Assembly (NCBI GenBank): GCA_963205115.1
Contig: CAUJHV010000050.1
Coordinates: forward strand, 21,076 to 85,075
Length of the DNA stretch: 64,000 nt
Source of the DNA: Pseudomonadota bacterium
GTDB lineage: Bacteria; Pseudomonadota; Gammaproteobacteria; Burkholderiales; Burkholderiaceae_C
Direction of reading: 5' to 3'
Each line of letters opens with the position of its first letter. Positions within the stretch are counted from its first letter, which is position 1. Positions 33,642 to 42,191 of the stretch are shown here, in pieces. The notes beneath the pieces are model-generated. The model was not told where the DNA came from and searched no databases. It was given only the letters and a program-made list of their open reading frames with translations. The translations under genes were made by a program, and so were the position numbers.

Positions 33642-35450
33642 TCAGCCACCGAGGACTCTTGTCAAGGTCGACTCCGACAACGGCACATAGGTTCCGGCGG
33701 CATCGTCGCGCACGTACAGAGGCTCCTTCACCACAGCGGCGTTGAAGCCCTCGCGCTGCAGGTCGACTTTGCGCAACTTGTAGTTGCCGGTCATGTCCGC
33801 CGTGGCCGACAGGCGCAGGAACAGCGGCGCCGCGTAGCTCGCCAGGCGCGTCGTGGCCAGCGCCCAGAAGGCGGCGGGGTCGAAGTCCACGCCCGGATGC
33901 AGCACGAGCGCGGCCATGCCGGCGCGGCCCTCGTGACCCGGCACCTGCACGCCGTAGACGGTCACAGCGTCCAGCCCAGGAAAGTCACCCAACGCATCGG
34001 CCACCTCGGCGGTGGAGACGTTTTCGCTCTTCCAGCGGAAGGTGTCGCCGATGCGGTCGACGAACCAGCAGTAGCCGTCGGCATCGCAGCGCAGCAGGTC
34101 ACCGGAGGACCACCAGGCGTCGCCCTCGCGGAACACATTGCGCAGGATCTTGCGCTCGGTGGCCTCGGCGGAGGTGTAGCCCTCGAAGCGCCCGGCGATG
34201 AGGTCGGGCAGGTCGTAGATCATGCCGATGGCCTCACCGGGCTCGTCCACGGCGGCGAGTTGCAGGAAGCCATCCGGGCCACGAGGGTGGGTGTCGCTGC
34301 CCAGGTCATAGCGCACCAGCCGCAGGTTGGTCCGATCCCAGAAAGGCACGCGGCCGCAGGAACCGATGCGGTTCTCGAGGTTGAGCGTGCTGGCGTTGGC
34401 CTCGGTGGAGCCCCAGCTCTCGTAGATCGCCATCTCGCCGAAGCGCTCCACCCAACGCGTCCAGACTTCCGGAGCCATTCCGGTGCCGGCCATCTTGCGC
34501 AGCGAGTGGTCCCGGTCGTCGGGCTGCGGCGGGTTGCTCAGCAGGAAGCGGCAGATTTCGCCGACGTACTGGCACACCGTGATGCGGTGGCGGCGCACGT
34601 CGTCCCAGAACTCGCGGCGGCTGAACTTGCGGCGCAGCGCGATGCTCGCGCCAGCGCAGAGCGCGGTGGCCGTGGCCGACATCGACGCTGCACCGTGGTA
34701 GAGCGGCAGGAAGCAGTAGAAGCAGTCCTCGGGCCCGATCTCCCAGACCGTCTTCATCGCCGCACCGGCCATCAGCCACCGGGCATGGCTGACCACGGCC
34801 GCCTTGGGCAGTCCGGTGGTGCCGGAGGTGAAGATGTACTGCGCGGTGTCGCCCGCCACCAGGCCGTCACGCCAGACCGCGGGTGGGTTGTGGCTCGGCG
34901 CTCCGGCCACGAGGGGAGCCAGATCCAGCGTGCACAGGGCCTGCAGCGCCGGGTCGGCGGGGCGAGCATGGTCCGGCCAGAGCCACAGCGGCAGGTCCTT
35001 TGGCAGGGTAGGCGTGGCAGCGAAGTGAGGCAAACACTCCTCGCCAACGATCACCCGGCCGGCCCGGGTTTCGGCCAGGGCATGCTCCAGCACTCGGCCA
35101 CTGGCATGGGTGTTCAGGAAGGCAACGACCGCCCCCAGCTTGCTCAGCCCCATCCAGGCGAAAAAGAACTCCGGCCGGTTCTCCATCGCCAGCGCCACCA
35201 CGTCGCCCCGACGCACGCCCAGGGCCTGCAGGGCATGCGCGGCCTGGTTGACGCAGGCGTTGAACTCGGTGTACGTCCAGCGCTGGTCGCCATGCTGAAG
35301 GCACAGCCGCTCGGCAAAGGTCTGCGCGCTCTCCTCAAGGCGCTCGGCCGTGGTGTCGCTGCTGGAAGCCCGGAAGGCCATGCTGACCTCCGAACGACGG
35401 TCTAGCTTGCCCTGGGTCACCTCGCGAGGCACGATGGGATGGTGGGTCAC
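33642..35450 (-). CDS. FATP-like acyl-CoA synthetase (second side-chain CoA ligase)
   Basis: A 602-residue ligase of the very-long-chain/FATP group: P-loop FTSGTTGLPKA, YESWGSTEAN, SSGDLLRCDADGYCWFVDRIGDTFRWKSENVST, and a C-terminal TGNYKLRK lysine region. FATP-type ligases (e.g. FadD17/FadD19) activate sterol side chains in actinobacteria. It follows the Ltp2-dehydrogenase block in the operon. Start GTG at 35450 has GGAGGAG upstream; an ATG at 35381 also has GGAGG and would give 579 residues. Confidence 0.82.
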   Translation of the reverse strand: MTHHPIVPREVTQGKLDRRSEVSMAFRASSSDTTAERLEESAQTFAERLCLQHGDQRWTYTEFNACVNQAAHALQALGVRRGDVVALAMENRPEFFFAWMGLSKLGAVVAFLNTHASGRVLEHALAETRAGRVIVGEECLPHFAATPTLPKDLPLWLWPDHARPADPALQALCTLDLAPLVAGAPSHNPPAVWRDGLVAGDTAQYIFTSGTTGLPKAAVVSHARWLMAGAAMKTVWEIGPEDCFYCFLPLYHGAASMSATATALCAGASIALRRKFSRREFWDDVRRHRITVCQYVGEICRFLLSNPPQPDDRDHSLRKMAGTGMAPEVWTRWVERFGEMAIYESWGSTEANASTLNLENRIGSCGRVPFWDRTNLRLVRYDLGSDTHPRGPDGFLQLAAVDEPGEAIGMIYDLPDLIAGRFEGYTSAEATERKILRNVFREGDAWWSSGDLLRCDADGYCWFVDRIGDTFRWKSENVSTAEVADALGDFPGLDAVTVYGVQVPGHEGRAGMAALVLHPGVDFDPAAFWALATTRLASYAAPLFLRLSATADMTGNYKLRKVDLQREGFNAAVVKEPLYVRDDAAGTYVPLSESTLTRVLGG

Positions 35451-35482
35451 TGGGGTCTCCTCCTGGGTGCGCGGGCCTGCGC

Positions 35483-36664
35483 TCAGCGCACCGGGCGCGG
35501 CAGGCCCAGTCCGAACTGAGCGATCAGCTCGCGCTGGATCTCATTGGTGCCACCGCCAAAGGTGTTGATCGTGCTGGCGCGCAGCTCGTACTCCAGCTCG
35601 CCGAGCAGGAAGGCTGCGGAGGAGCCGGCGCGCACCAGGGCGCTGCCACCCACGATGTCCATCAGCCTGCGCAGCACCTCGACCACCCCTTCGGAGCCAT
35701 AGACCTTGGTTGCCGAAGCCAGGGCGACGCCCATGTTGCCGTCCTCCAAATCAGCGGCGATGCGAAAGTTGATCAGCCGCATCGCTTCCAACCGGGTGTA
35801 GCACTCGGCGAGCGAACGACGCACCCAGGGCTGATCGACGGCACGCCGACCCTGCTCGTCGCGAGCCTTGGCCCACAGCAGCACCTTGCGGAAGGGGCCG
35901 AAGACCTTGTCCGACCAGGAACCCAGCCCGAGCCGCTCGTGGTTGAGCTGGGCGGTGATCAGCTTCCAGCCACCGTGCAGCTCGCCGATCAGGTTGGCGG
36001 CCGGCACCTGCACGTTGTCGTAGTAGGTGGCGGCGGTCATGTTGCCCACCGTCTCGATCAGCGTGTGCGAGAAGCCGGGCGCATCGGTGTCCATCACCAT
36101 GATGGAGATGCCCTTGTGGCGCGCCAGGTCGGGGCTGGTGCGCGCGGCCAGCCAGACATGATCGGCGGCCTCGATACCCGAGGTCCAGAGCTTGGCGCCA
36201 TTGACCACGAAGTGGCCGCTCTGCAGGTCGCCCTCCAGCCGCGCCGAGGTCTTCAGCGAGGCCAGGTCGGAGCCGGCCTGGGCCTCGGAGTAGCCAATGG
36301 CGAAGATCGTCTCGCCGCTGGCGATGCCGGGCAGGTAGCGGTCCTTCTGCGCCTGCGTGCCGTGCTCCATCAGCGCCGGGCCGACGGTGCTGATGGTCAC
36401 GAAGGGCAGCGGCGCGCCGGCGATGTTGGCCTCCTCGAAGAAGATCAACTGCTCGGTCGGGCCGAAGCCCTGGCCGCCGAAGGCCTTGGGCCAGCCCACG
36501 GCCAGCCAGCCGTCGCTGCCCATGCGGCGGATGGTGTCGCGGTATTCGCTGCCGCTCTCGGCGCCGCGCAGGCGCACGCGCAGCTCGGGCGTCATCAGCT
36601 GGGTGAAGTAGTCGCGCACGCGCAGGCGCAACGCGTGCTGTTCGGGGGTGAGGTCGATGAACAT
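35483..36664 (-). CDS. Acyl-CoA dehydrogenase, alpha-type subunit (ChsE-like)
   Basis: A 393-residue acyl-CoA dehydrogenase with AIGYSEAQAGSDLASLKT and the C-terminal FGGGTNEIQRELIAQFGLGL motif for FAD contacts. The probable partner is the shorter 369-residue dehydrogenase at 38314-39423, two genes upstream, giving a ChsE1-ChsE2-like heterotetramer. The gene directly follows the Ltp2-like aldolase gene by 27 bp. Confidence 0.84.
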   Translation of the reverse strand: MFIDLTPEQHALRLRVRDYFTQLMTPELRVRLRGAESGSEYRDTIRRMGSDGWLAVGWPKAFGGQGFGPTEQLIFFEEANIAGAPLPFVTISTVGPALMEHGTQAQKDRYLPGIASGETIFAIGYSEAQAGSDLASLKTSARLEGDLQSGHFVVNGAKLWTSGIEAADHVWLAARTSPDLARHKGISIMVMDTDAPGFSHTLIETVGNMTAATYYDNVQVPAANLIGELHGGWKLITAQLNHERLGLGSWSDKVFGPFRKVLLWAKARDEQGRRAVDQPWVRRSLAECYTRLEAMRLINFRIAADLEDGNMGVALASATKVYGSEGVVEVLRRLMDIVGGSALVRAGSSAAFLLGELEYELRASTINTFGGGTNEIQRELIAQFGLGLPRPVR

Positions 36665-36691
36665 CGGCTGTGCTCCGGTCTGTGCTGGCGT

Positions 36692-37870
36692 TCAGGCTGC
36701 GCCGAGGATCAGGCCGCTGGTGGGCACGCCGGTGCCGGCGGTCACCACCACGTTGCGTGCGCCCGCCACCTGGTTGACCGCGCTGCCGCGCACCTGGCGC
36801 ACGGCCTCGGCAATGCCGTTCATGCCGTGGATGTAGGCCTCGCCGAGCTGGCCGCCGTGGGTGTTGATCGGCAGCTGGCCGCCGCGTGCATGGTGGCCGG
36901 CACGCACGAAGTCCTTGGCTTCGCCGCGCTTGCAGAAGCCGAACTCCTCCAACTGCGGCAGCACGAAGGGCGTGAAGTGGTCGTAGATCACCGCGGTCTG
37001 CACATCCTCGGGCGTCAGGCCGCTCTGCTGCCACAGCTGGCGTGCCACCAGGCCCATCTCGGGCAGGCCGGTGATGGAGTCGCGGTAGAACGAGGTCATG
37101 CTCTGCTGGCCCTCGCTGACGCCCTGCGCCGCACCCTTGATCAGCACCGGCCGGGTCTTCAGGTCGCGCGCGCGCTCGGCCGAGGTGATCACCATCGCCA
37201 CCGCGCCGTCGCTTTCCTGGCAGCAGTCCAGCAGGTGCAGCGGCTCGCAGATCCAGCGGCTGGCCTGGTGCTCTTCCAGCGTGATCGGCTTGCCGTAAAA
37301 GAAGGCGGCCGGGTTGGTGGCGGCAAAGTCGCGCGCGGCCACGGCCACGCGGCCGAAGTCCTCGCTGGTGGCGCCGAACTCGTGCATGTAGCGGCGGCCG
37401 AACATGCCCACCCACGCGGCGGGCGTGTGGAAGCCGTGCGGCATGTACCAGCCGTAGTTGACGTTGTCGAAGATCGGGGTGGCACCGAAGCCGTAGGAGC
37501 CCGAACCGAAGCGGTACCAGCTGCGCTCGTTCATGGCCCGGTAGACCACCACGGTCTTGGCGATGCCGGTGGCCACGGCCATCGCGGCATGCAGCACCGG
37601 CGCGCAGGCGGCGCCGCCGCCATGCGGCACCTGCGAGAAGAAGCTGACGTTCTTGGCGCCCAGCAGGCGCGCGATCTCGTACTCCGGCACCTTGTCGACG
37701 GTGTAGGACGAGAAGCCGTCGACCTCGCTGGGGTCGATGCCGGCGTCACCCAAGGCGGCCAGCGTGGCCTCCATGGCCAGGCGCAGCTCGGTGCGGCCGG
37801 AGTTCTTGGAGAACTCGGTGGCGCCCAGGCCGACGATGGCGGCACGGCCGGAGATGTTGAAGTCACTCAT
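36692..37870 (-). CDS. Ltp2-type steroid side-chain aldolase (second copy)
   Basis: A 392-residue thiolase-fold protein of the SCP-x/Ltp2 group. The usual nucleophile region reads HGGGAACAP, without the CxS/AG thiolase context, and the C-terminal part has AVIYDHFTPFVLPQLEEFGF and INTHGGQLGEAYIHG. Ltp2 catalyses retro-aldol cleavage of 17-hydroxy-C22-steroid CoA esters, giving a 17-keto steroid and propanoyl-CoA, and needs the DUF35 domain of ChsH2. A MaoC gene and a MaoC-DUF35 fusion gene lie upstream in the same operon, reproducing the mycobacterial igr gene set. Confidence 0.86.
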   Translation of the reverse strand: MSDFNISGRAAIVGLGATEFSKNSGRTELRLAMEATLAALGDAGIDPSEVDGFSSYTVDKVPEYEIARLLGAKNVSFFSQVPHGGGAACAPVLHAAMAVATGIAKTVVVYRAMNERSWYRFGSGSYGFGATPIFDNVNYGWYMPHGFHTPAAWVGMFGRRYMHEFGATSEDFGRVAVAARDFAATNPAAFFYGKPITLEEHQASRWICEPLHLLDCCQESDGAVAMVITSAERARDLKTRPVLIKGAAQGVSEGQQSMTSFYRDSITGLPEMGLVARQLWQQSGLTPEDVQTAVIYDHFTPFVLPQLEEFGFCKRGEAKDFVRAGHHARGGQLPINTHGGQLGEAYIHGMNGIAEAVRQVRGSAVNQVAGARNVVVTAGTGVPTSGLILGAA

Positions 37871-37887
37871 GCGTGTGCCCCTTCGGC

Positions 37888-38304
37888 TCAGGCCAGCGCC
37901 ACGCGCACCGTGCCGGTGACGTGGCTGCCCATCGAGTTCTTGCCCTTGAGCGTGATGTCCACCGTGCGGTCGGACACGCGGCGGTCGGTCACGGCACCGC
38001 TGAAGACCATCGTGTCGCCCGGGTAGTTGGGGGCGCCCAGCTTGATCTTCAGGTCCAGCAGGCGGGCCTCGGGTCCGGCCCAGGCCTGCACGAAGCGCTG
38101 TACCAGGCCGTTGGTGGTGAGGATGTTCATGAAGATGTGCGGCGAGCCAAGTGCCTTGGCCGCCTCGAGATCATGGTGGCCGGGAAAGTAGTCGCGCGTG
38201 GCGATGGCACCCCCGGCGATCAGCGGCACGGTGATGGGCACCGACAGCGGCGGCAGCTCATCGCCGATCTGGACGGCGTCGAAACGGGGCGTCGTGGTGG
38301 TCAT
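37888..38304 (-). CDS. MaoC-family hydratase subunit (ChsH1-like)
   Basis: A 138-residue single hot-dog domain. It carries the catalytic-type motif RDYFPGHHD, while the MaoC domain of the neighbouring fusion protein lacks such a motif. This division matches ChsH1-ChsH2, where only ChsH1 is catalytic. It would hydrate the double bond of a steroid-22-enoyl-CoA to the tertiary alcohol cleaved by the aldolase. It sits 17 bp before the aldolase gene. Confidence 0.84.
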   Translation of the reverse strand: MTTTTPRFDAVQIGDELPPLSVPITVPLIAGGAIATRDYFPGHHDLEAAKALGSPHIFMNILTTNGLVQRFVQAWAGPEARLLDLKIKLGAPNYPGDTMVFSGAVTDRRVSDRTVDITLKGKNSMGSHVTGTVRVALA

Positions 38305-38313
38305 GGTGTGTGC

Positions 38314-39423
38314 TCAGCAGTCTTCGGGCAGGTCGTACTTCCAGCCCAGGTTGTCGTTGTCGGCCAGCCAGTCGCCCAGCCGCGCCAGGTGGTGCTCGCT
38401 GCCGCCCAGCAGCGCGCCCAGCGCGCGGCTCCAGTAGAGGAAGCGGTGAATCGGGTAGGTCACGTCGACCCCCATGCCGCCGTGCACGTGCTGCGCCATG
38501 TGGCCGGCGCGGTGACCCAGATCGTTGGCCAGGGCCCGCGTGGCATGGGCCTGCGGCGCGCTGGGCCGGCCCGCGTCCAGGCGCCAGACCAGCTGCCACA
38601 GCGCGGCGCGCAGCGCCTCGGTGGCGATCTGACCGTCGGCCATCTGGCCGGCCACCAGCTGGAACGAGCCGATCGGGCGCTCGAACTGGCGGCGCTCGCT
38701 GACGTACTCCACGGTGCGGCGCAACTGCTGTTGCGTGACACCGAGTTGCAGCGCGGCGGCGCAGGCGATGGCGCGCTGCTCGACCCAGGCGGTGGCCTCG
38801 GCCGGCAGCACGGCCAGCACAGGGGCCGCGTCCAGGCGCAGGTCGGCCAGGCCCTGGTGGTGCTGGCTGAGGCCGGTCTCGCGCTGCACCGCGGGCTGAG
38901 ACAGCGCCGGCAGCACCAGCCGGTCGGCGCCCTGCTCGTCGGCCACGGCCAGCAGCGCATGGCCGGCCAGGTCGGCCAGCGGCACCGCCTGCAAGCCGCC
39001 GTGCAGTCGGCCGTCGCGCAGCTGCACGCCATGGCCGCGGCTGGCGCTCAGGCCCGCCAACGAGAGGGCCAGCAGCTCACCGGCCATCGCCGCCGGCAGC
39101 AAGGTGTCGGCGGCCTCGGGCGCAAAACGCGCCACAGCGGCCGCGACCAGCTGCTGCTCCCACAGCGGCACCAGGGCCAGCGCCCGCCCCTGCTGCTCCA
39201 GCACGGCCATCAATTCGGTCATGCCCAGGCCCAGGCCGCCATGCGTCTCGGGCACCAGGATGCCATGGAGGCCCGCGGCCACGCATTGCTGCCACAGGTC
39301 CTGCATCGAACCGGCGCCCGACAGGTCGTGCGCGCGCAGCTGGTCATCGCTGCAGTAATCGTTGAACAGGCCCTGCGCCATGTCGGCAAAAGCGCGCTGA
39401 TCCTCGCTCAGCTGGAAATCCAT
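38314..39423 (-). CDS. Acyl-CoA dehydrogenase, beta-type subunit (ChsE-like)
   Basis: A 369-residue acyl-CoA dehydrogenase fold, shorter and more divergent than its paralogues. Motifs such as VSERRQFERPIGSFQ and HVHGGMGVDVTYPIHR are kept, but the GGTxEIQ region is absent. Probably the partner of the 393-residue subunit at 35.5-36.7 kb. ATG at 39423 with GGAG about 9 bp upstream; the open frame continues upstream into the MaoC-DUF35 gene without conserved content. Confidence 0.83.
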   Translation of the reverse strand: MDFQLSEDQRAFADMAQGLFNDYCSDDQLRAHDLSGAGSMQDLWQQCVAAGLHGILVPETHGGLGLGMTELMAVLEQQGRALALVPLWEQQLVAAAVARFAPEAADTLLPAAMAGELLALSLAGLSASRGHGVQLRDGRLHGGLQAVPLADLAGHALLAVADEQGADRLVLPALSQPAVQRETGLSQHHQGLADLRLDAAPVLAVLPAEATAWVEQRAIACAAALQLGVTQQQLRRTVEYVSERRQFERPIGSFQLVAGQMADGQIATEALRAALWQLVWRLDAGRPSAPQAHATRALANDLGHRAGHMAQHVHGGMGVDVTYPIHRFLYWSRALGALLGGSEHHLARLGDWLADNDNLGWKYDLPEDC

Positions 39424-39440
39424 TGCATCGCTCTCCGCGC

Positions 39441-40397
39441 TCAGGCCGCCAAGGGGCGGAACTGCGGCAGCACCAGCTCGCCGTCGTTGAAGCTGTTGAA
39501 CTCGACCTGCACCGCCTGGCCGATCTGCACCTCGGACGGCTTCACTCCCACCAGCTGGGCGATCAGGCGCGTCCCCTCCTCCAGCTCGATCAGCGCGATC
39601 GGATTCGGGTGGTCGAAGGGCGGCACCTCGGGGTAGTGCATCACCACAAACGAGTACACCGTGCCGCGGCCGCTGGCCTGCAGCGTGTCCCACTCGAAGG
39701 AGTGGCAGCTGGGGCACACCGGTCCCGGAGGGTGGCGCAGCGTGCCGCAGCCCTTGCAGCGCTGCACCAGCAGCCGGCCCTCGCGCGCGCCTTCCCAGAA
39801 GAAGCGCGTGTCGTCACTGATGCCGGGCGCGGAGCGCTTGATCTTCGGCGGGCCGGAGGGGGCATCGCCCTGGCTGGCCGCGGGCTTGACCGGGTTGGCC
39901 GGGCGGAACTTGAAGACCCGGAACAGCAGCTGGCCGACCTTCTCGTCCCCGCCATCCTGCTCGGCGAAGTAGCTCATGATCAGCGTGACGAAGAAGCCCG
40001 TGCCCAGCGCGGTGGTCTTCTCGTCGCCCACGCTGTCCAGCCGCGTGGTGTAGTACAGGCGCTCGCCCTCGCGCACCGCGCGGTCGAAGCTGAGCTCGGA
40101 GTTCACCGCCACCACCGACGCGAAGCCCTGGGCCTCTATCAGCTTGAGCACCTCGTAGGGGTTGTCGGTGGTCGAGCCTGGCGGGTAGTTGTTGGCCACC
40201 GGGCCTTCCATGCACCACACCTGAAGCATGGCTTCGGGCGCCAGCACCTGGCCCTCGGCATCGTGCGGCACGGCCACACCCATGAGCTCACACCACTGCC
40301 GGATCATCGGCTCGTTGACACGGTCCCAGGCATATACGCGCCCGTACTCCTTGCCCACCAGGGCGCGGGCCTGCTTCATCCACTCGTGTTCTGCCAC
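39441..40397 (-). CDS. MaoC-DUF35 fusion (ChsH2-like hydratase/aldolase-activating subunit)
   Basis: 318 residues from a GTG at 40397, which has AAGGAG 6 bp upstream. The N-terminal half is a hot-dog MaoC domain without the catalytic D-H motif. The C-terminal half is DUF35 with a complete zinc ribbon (C-K-G-C and C-P-S-C) and an OB fold ending LIAQLVGVKPSEVQIG. In ChsH2 the MaoC half pairs with ChsH1 and the DUF35 half binds Ltp2. Domain order here is as in ChsH2 and opposite to the fusion at 18.0-19.0 kb. Confidence 0.86.
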   Translation of the reverse strand: MAEHEWMKQARALVGKEYGRVYAWDRVNEPMIRQWCELMGVAVPHDAEGQVLAPEAMLQVWCMEGPVANNYPPGSTTDNPYEVLKLIEAQGFASVVAVNSELSFDRAVREGERLYYTTRLDSVGDEKTTALGTGFFVTLIMSYFAEQDGGDEKVGQLLFRVFKFRPANPVKPAASQGDAPSGPPKIKRSAPGISDDTRFFWEGAREGRLLVQRCKGCGTLRHPPGPVCPSCHSFEWDTLQASGRGTVYSFVVMHYPEVPPFDHPNPIALIELEEGTRLIAQLVGVKPSEVQIGQAVQVEFNSFNDGELVLPQFRPLAA

Positions 40398-40420
40398 GAC
40401 ATGCTCCTTGTTGTTGGGTG

Positions 40421-40438
40421 CTGAGCCGATCGGCTCAG
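40421..40438. repeat. Perfect 18-bp palindrome at the SDR stop codon
   Basis: CTGAGCCGATCGGCTCAG is fully self-complementary with no loop. It overlaps the stop codon of the SDR gene (40435) and lies 24 bp before the GTG of the MaoC-DUF35 gene. It could be an operator or a processing site; without a loop or T-tract it is not a convincing terminator. Confidence 0.5.
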
Positions 40439-41235
40439 TGCTTGTCCGCCGTCGCGGCGGACAGGAAGGCAGGACGCTCGCCGCCGCCGTGCAGCAGCAG
40501 GTTGCTGCCACTCATGTAGGCGGCGCGCGGCGAGGCGACGAACAGGCAGGCCCGGGCGATGTCCGCCGGCTCGGCCAGACGCCCGGCCGGGATGGTGGCG
40601 GCCACCGCCGCCAGACCGGCGTCGTCGCCGAAGTGCAGGTGCGACTGCTCGGTGCGCACCAGGCCCGGGCTGACCGCCACCACACGCACCTTGGGTGCCC
40701 ATTCCACCGCCAGCGAGGCGGTCAGGCTGAGCACCGCGGCCTTGGCCGCGCCGTAGGCCGCCGTACCGGGCGAAGGGCGCAGCGCGCTGATGCTGCCGAT
40801 GTTGACGATCACACCGCCTTCGGGCTGCTGCTGCATCTGCGCATTGGCCGCCTGCGCCGCGTGCAGGGCCGAGAACAGGTTCAGCCGCAGCACGCCCTCG
40901 TGGAAGCGCGGCGAGACGGTGGCAGCGTCTACGGACGGTGCACCGCCGGCGTTGTGCACCAGCACGTCAAGCCGACCATGGCGCTGTACGATGACCGCCA
41001 CCAGTTGGCGCACGGCCTCGGCCTCGCGCACGTCACAGGCGATGAACTCGGCCGTGCGGCCGCCGGCCGCAGGCGCGCTGTCGGGCGCGTTTCGGCCACA
41101 CACCACCACGGTGGCACCCGCTGCGAGGAAGGCCTCGGCGATGCCGCGGCCAATGCCCTTGGTGCCGCCGGTGACGAGCACGACACGCTGGTCGAAGTCC
41201 CGGGGTACATCCTGAATCACCTGATCGAGGTCCAT
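40435..41235 (-). CDS. Short-chain dehydrogenase/reductase, first gene of the side-chain operon
   Basis: A 266-residue classical SDR: TGGTKGIG cofactor motif near residue 22, NAGG in the central strand, and YGAAK catalytic Tyr/Lys. Likely a hydroxysteroid or hydroxyacyl-CoA dehydrogenase, by context only. The predicted -10 element TAGATT (41248-41243) is so close to the ATG that the transcript would begin at or next to the start codon, so translation may be leaderless. Downstream, the operon continues for about 12 kb to the ligase at 28290. Confidence 0.8.
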   Translation of the reverse strand: MDLDQVIQDVPRDFDQRVVLVTGGTKGIGRGIAEAFLAAGATVVVCGRNAPDSAPAAGGRTAEFIACDVREAEAVRQLVAVIVQRHGRLDVLVHNAGGAPSVDAATVSPRFHEGVLRLNLFSALHAAQAANAQMQQQPEGGVIVNIGSISALRPSPGTAAYGAAKAAVLSLTASLAVEWAPKVRVVAVSPGLVRTEQSHLHFGDDAGLAAVAATIPAGRLAEPADIARACLFVASPRAAYMSGSNLLLHGGGERPAFLSAATADKH

Positions 41236-41268
41236 GCCCTCAAATCTAGGGACGCCCCCCGGCGGCAG

Positions 41269-41288
41269 ATACGTCCAAAAGGACGATG
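41269..41288. promoter_or_regulatory. Steroid-regulon box between the side-chain operon and the enoyl-CoA hydratase gene
   Basis: ATACGTCC-AAAA-GGACGATG, one of the best copies. Toward the minus strand the GGACG arm is followed after 23 bp by TAGATT. Toward the plus strand GACCAT (41309-41314) lies at the same distance. The single box may therefore drive both directions. Confidence 0.65.
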
Positions 41289-41345
41289 TGACTGCAGACT
41301 CCCGCCAGGACCATGCCGAGCATCGAATGCGCCTGGAAGATGCCG

Positions 41346-42149
41346 ATGACCGACGCCCCCTGCCCCGCCCCGCCGCCCGCCGATGAACTGCTGCTCGAAC
41401 GGCCCGCCGAGGGCGTGGCCCTGCTGCGCATGCACCGCCCCGAGGCCACCAATGCGCTGAGCCTGGGGCTGCAGGCCCGGTTGTCGGCCGCGTTCACGGA
41501 CCTGTCGGCCGATGACAGCGTCCGGGTGATCGTGCTGACCGGCGGCGAGCAGGTGTTCGCAGCCGGGGGCGACATCCGCAGCATGGAGGGCTGCGGGCCC
41601 ATCGAGATCCTGCAGCGCCACACTGAACGGGTGTGGGCGCCGATCGAACACTGCCCCAAGCCGGTCATCGCTGCGGTCTGCGGCTACGCCTACGGCGGCG
41701 GTGCGGAACTTGCCATGCACTGCGACATCATCCTGGCAGGCCAGGGCGCGCGCTTCTCGCAGCCCGAGATCCGAATCGGCATCATGCCGGGCATTGGCGG
41801 CACGCAGCGCCTGGTGCGCGCGGTCGGCAAGTTCAACGCCATGCGCCTGCTGCTCACCGGCCAGCCAGTCGGCGCCGAGGAGGCCCGCCTGATGGGGCTG
41901 GTCAGCCAGGTGCTGCCCGACGAGGAGGTGATCCCCGAGGCGCTGAAGATGGCCCGCCTGATCGCCTCGATGCCGCCGCTGGCCGCACAGCAGGTCAAGG
42001 AGGTGGTGCTCGCTGGCGTGGACGCCTCGCTGGAAGCCGCGCTGGCGCTGGAGCGCAAGGCCAACCAGCTGCTGTTCGCCACACGCGACCAGAAGGAGGG
42101 CATGCAGGCCTTCATCGAGAAGCGCCGGCCGAAGTTCGAGGGACGCTGA
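41346..42149 (+). CDS. Enoyl-CoA hydratase/isomerase (crotonase family)
   Basis: About 267 residues of the crotonase fold: oxyanion-hole segment FAAGGDIRSM, catalytic Glu in GGGAELAMHCD and second Glu in SQPEIRIGIMPGIGGTQRL. Both glutamates of true hydratases are present. ATG 41346 is preferred because GGAAG lies 6 bp upstream and the predicted -10 region covers the earlier ATG at 41313. It may hydrate a side-chain or ring-derived enoyl-CoA; the exact substrate is unknown. Confidence 0.82.
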   Translation: MTDAPCPAPPPADELLLERPAEGVALLRMHRPEATNALSLGLQARLSAAFTDLSADDSVRVIVLTGGEQVFAAGGDIRSMEGCGPIEILQRHTERVWAPIEHCPKPVIAAVCGYAYGGGAELAMHCDIILAGQGARFSQPEIRIGIMPGIGGTQRLVRAVGKFNAMRLLLTGQPVGAEEARLMGLVSQVLPDEEVIPEALKMARLIASMPPLAAQQVKEVVLAGVDASLEAALALERKANQLLFATRDQKEGMQAFIEKRRPKFEGR

Positions 42150-42191
42150 GCGCTGCGGCCCCCGCCGCACGGCGCGTGGGCCGCAGCCGCA

